Below, in pieces: positions 6,206 through 6,234 of a stretch of 6,234 bases of DNA. Source of the DNA: Schlegelella_A sp035995885 (GTDB lineage: Bacteria > Pseudomonadota > Gammaproteobacteria > Burkholderiales > Burkholderiaceae_C); NCBI GenBank assembly GCA_035995885.1, contig DASYKC010000118.1, positions 1 to 6,234 on the forward strand, read 5' to 3'. The number at the start of each line of letters is the position of its first letter. Position 1 is the stretch's first letter. Both the position numbers and the translations under genes were made by a program. The notes under the pieces are model-generated. The model was not told the origin of the DNA. It saw only the letters and a program-made list of their open reading frames with translations, and did not search any database.

Positions 6206-6234
6206 CCGAATCTCCCGGTGATGTAGTCCTCGGT
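6202..6234 (-). CDS. pstB: PstB phosphate ABC transporter ATP-binding protein, last 10 codons (cut by window edge)
   Basis: Reading the - strand from the window edge gives TEDYITGRFG then TGA. This is the conserved PstB C-terminus (E. coli ends TEDYITGRYG). PstB is the ATPase subunit of the high-affinity PstSCAB phosphate importer. Its stop codon (6204-6202) overlaps the phoU start in an ATGA tetranucleotide, implying translational coupling and a pstB-phoU-phoB-phoR transcript. Only the tail is visible, so the catalytic motifs cannot be examined. The peptide is short but diagnostic, and the adjacent phoU makes the call very likely. Confidence 0.9.
   Translation of the reverse strand, partial: TEDYITGRFG
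6212..6216 (-). promoter_or_regulatory. Ribosome binding site of phoU, inside the end of pstB
   Basis: On the - strand GGGAG lies 6 nt before ATG 6205, embedded in the pstB codons for Gly-Arg (ITGRFG). It supports the phoU start at 6205 over any internal Met. Confidence 0.65.

Overview
The window reads as an ordinary core-chromosome segment of a GC-rich betaproteobacterium. The Rho sequence, the zinc-free bL31 that starts MKEGIHP, and the trxA/rho/rpmE-type neighbourhood all fit that class. Rhodocyclales or a related order is my best guess, but this is recall of family sequences and not a search. There are no mobile elements, CRISPR arrays, tRNA or rRNA genes, and no convincing sign of horizontal transfer.

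The left half is on the + strand. It opens inside rho, whose first ~8 codons lie outside the window. After ~100 bp with a possible -10 element and a leader hairpin comes a GTG-started rpmE2 (type B ribosomal protein bL31), closed by a textbook intrinsic terminator. Next is a long polytopic membrane protein of the GT-C / family 39 (ArnT/PMT-like) glycosyltransferase type. Its start is uncertain, and its first periplasmic-loop motif departs from the usual Asp-Glu signature.

The right half is on the - strand. It is the distal part of a phosphate operon: the last 10 codons and stop of pstB (cut by the window edge), then phoU, phoB and phoR, all tightly packed. pstB and phoU overlap by ATGA, and the phoU-phoB and phoB-phoR gaps are 16 bp each. 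PstB energises high-affinity phosphate uptake. PhoU links the transporter to the sensor kinase PhoR, and PhoR phosphorylates the response regulator PhoB, which controls the Pho regulon. No Pho box was recognised here; it would be expected upstream of the operon, outside the window.

The two halves converge. The glycosyltransferase and phoR stop codons are separated by only 13 bp, and a GC-rich inverted repeat without a T-tract spans the junction. Coding density is very high; the only non-coding gaps are ~100 bp (rho-rpmE2), ~84-123 bp (rpmE2-glycosyltransferase, depending on the start) and a few short spacers. I did not find an undescribed system. The points most worth a second look are the altered glycosyltransferase motif and start region, the rpmE2 leader, and the unusually compact, glycine-rich membrane anchor of PhoR.
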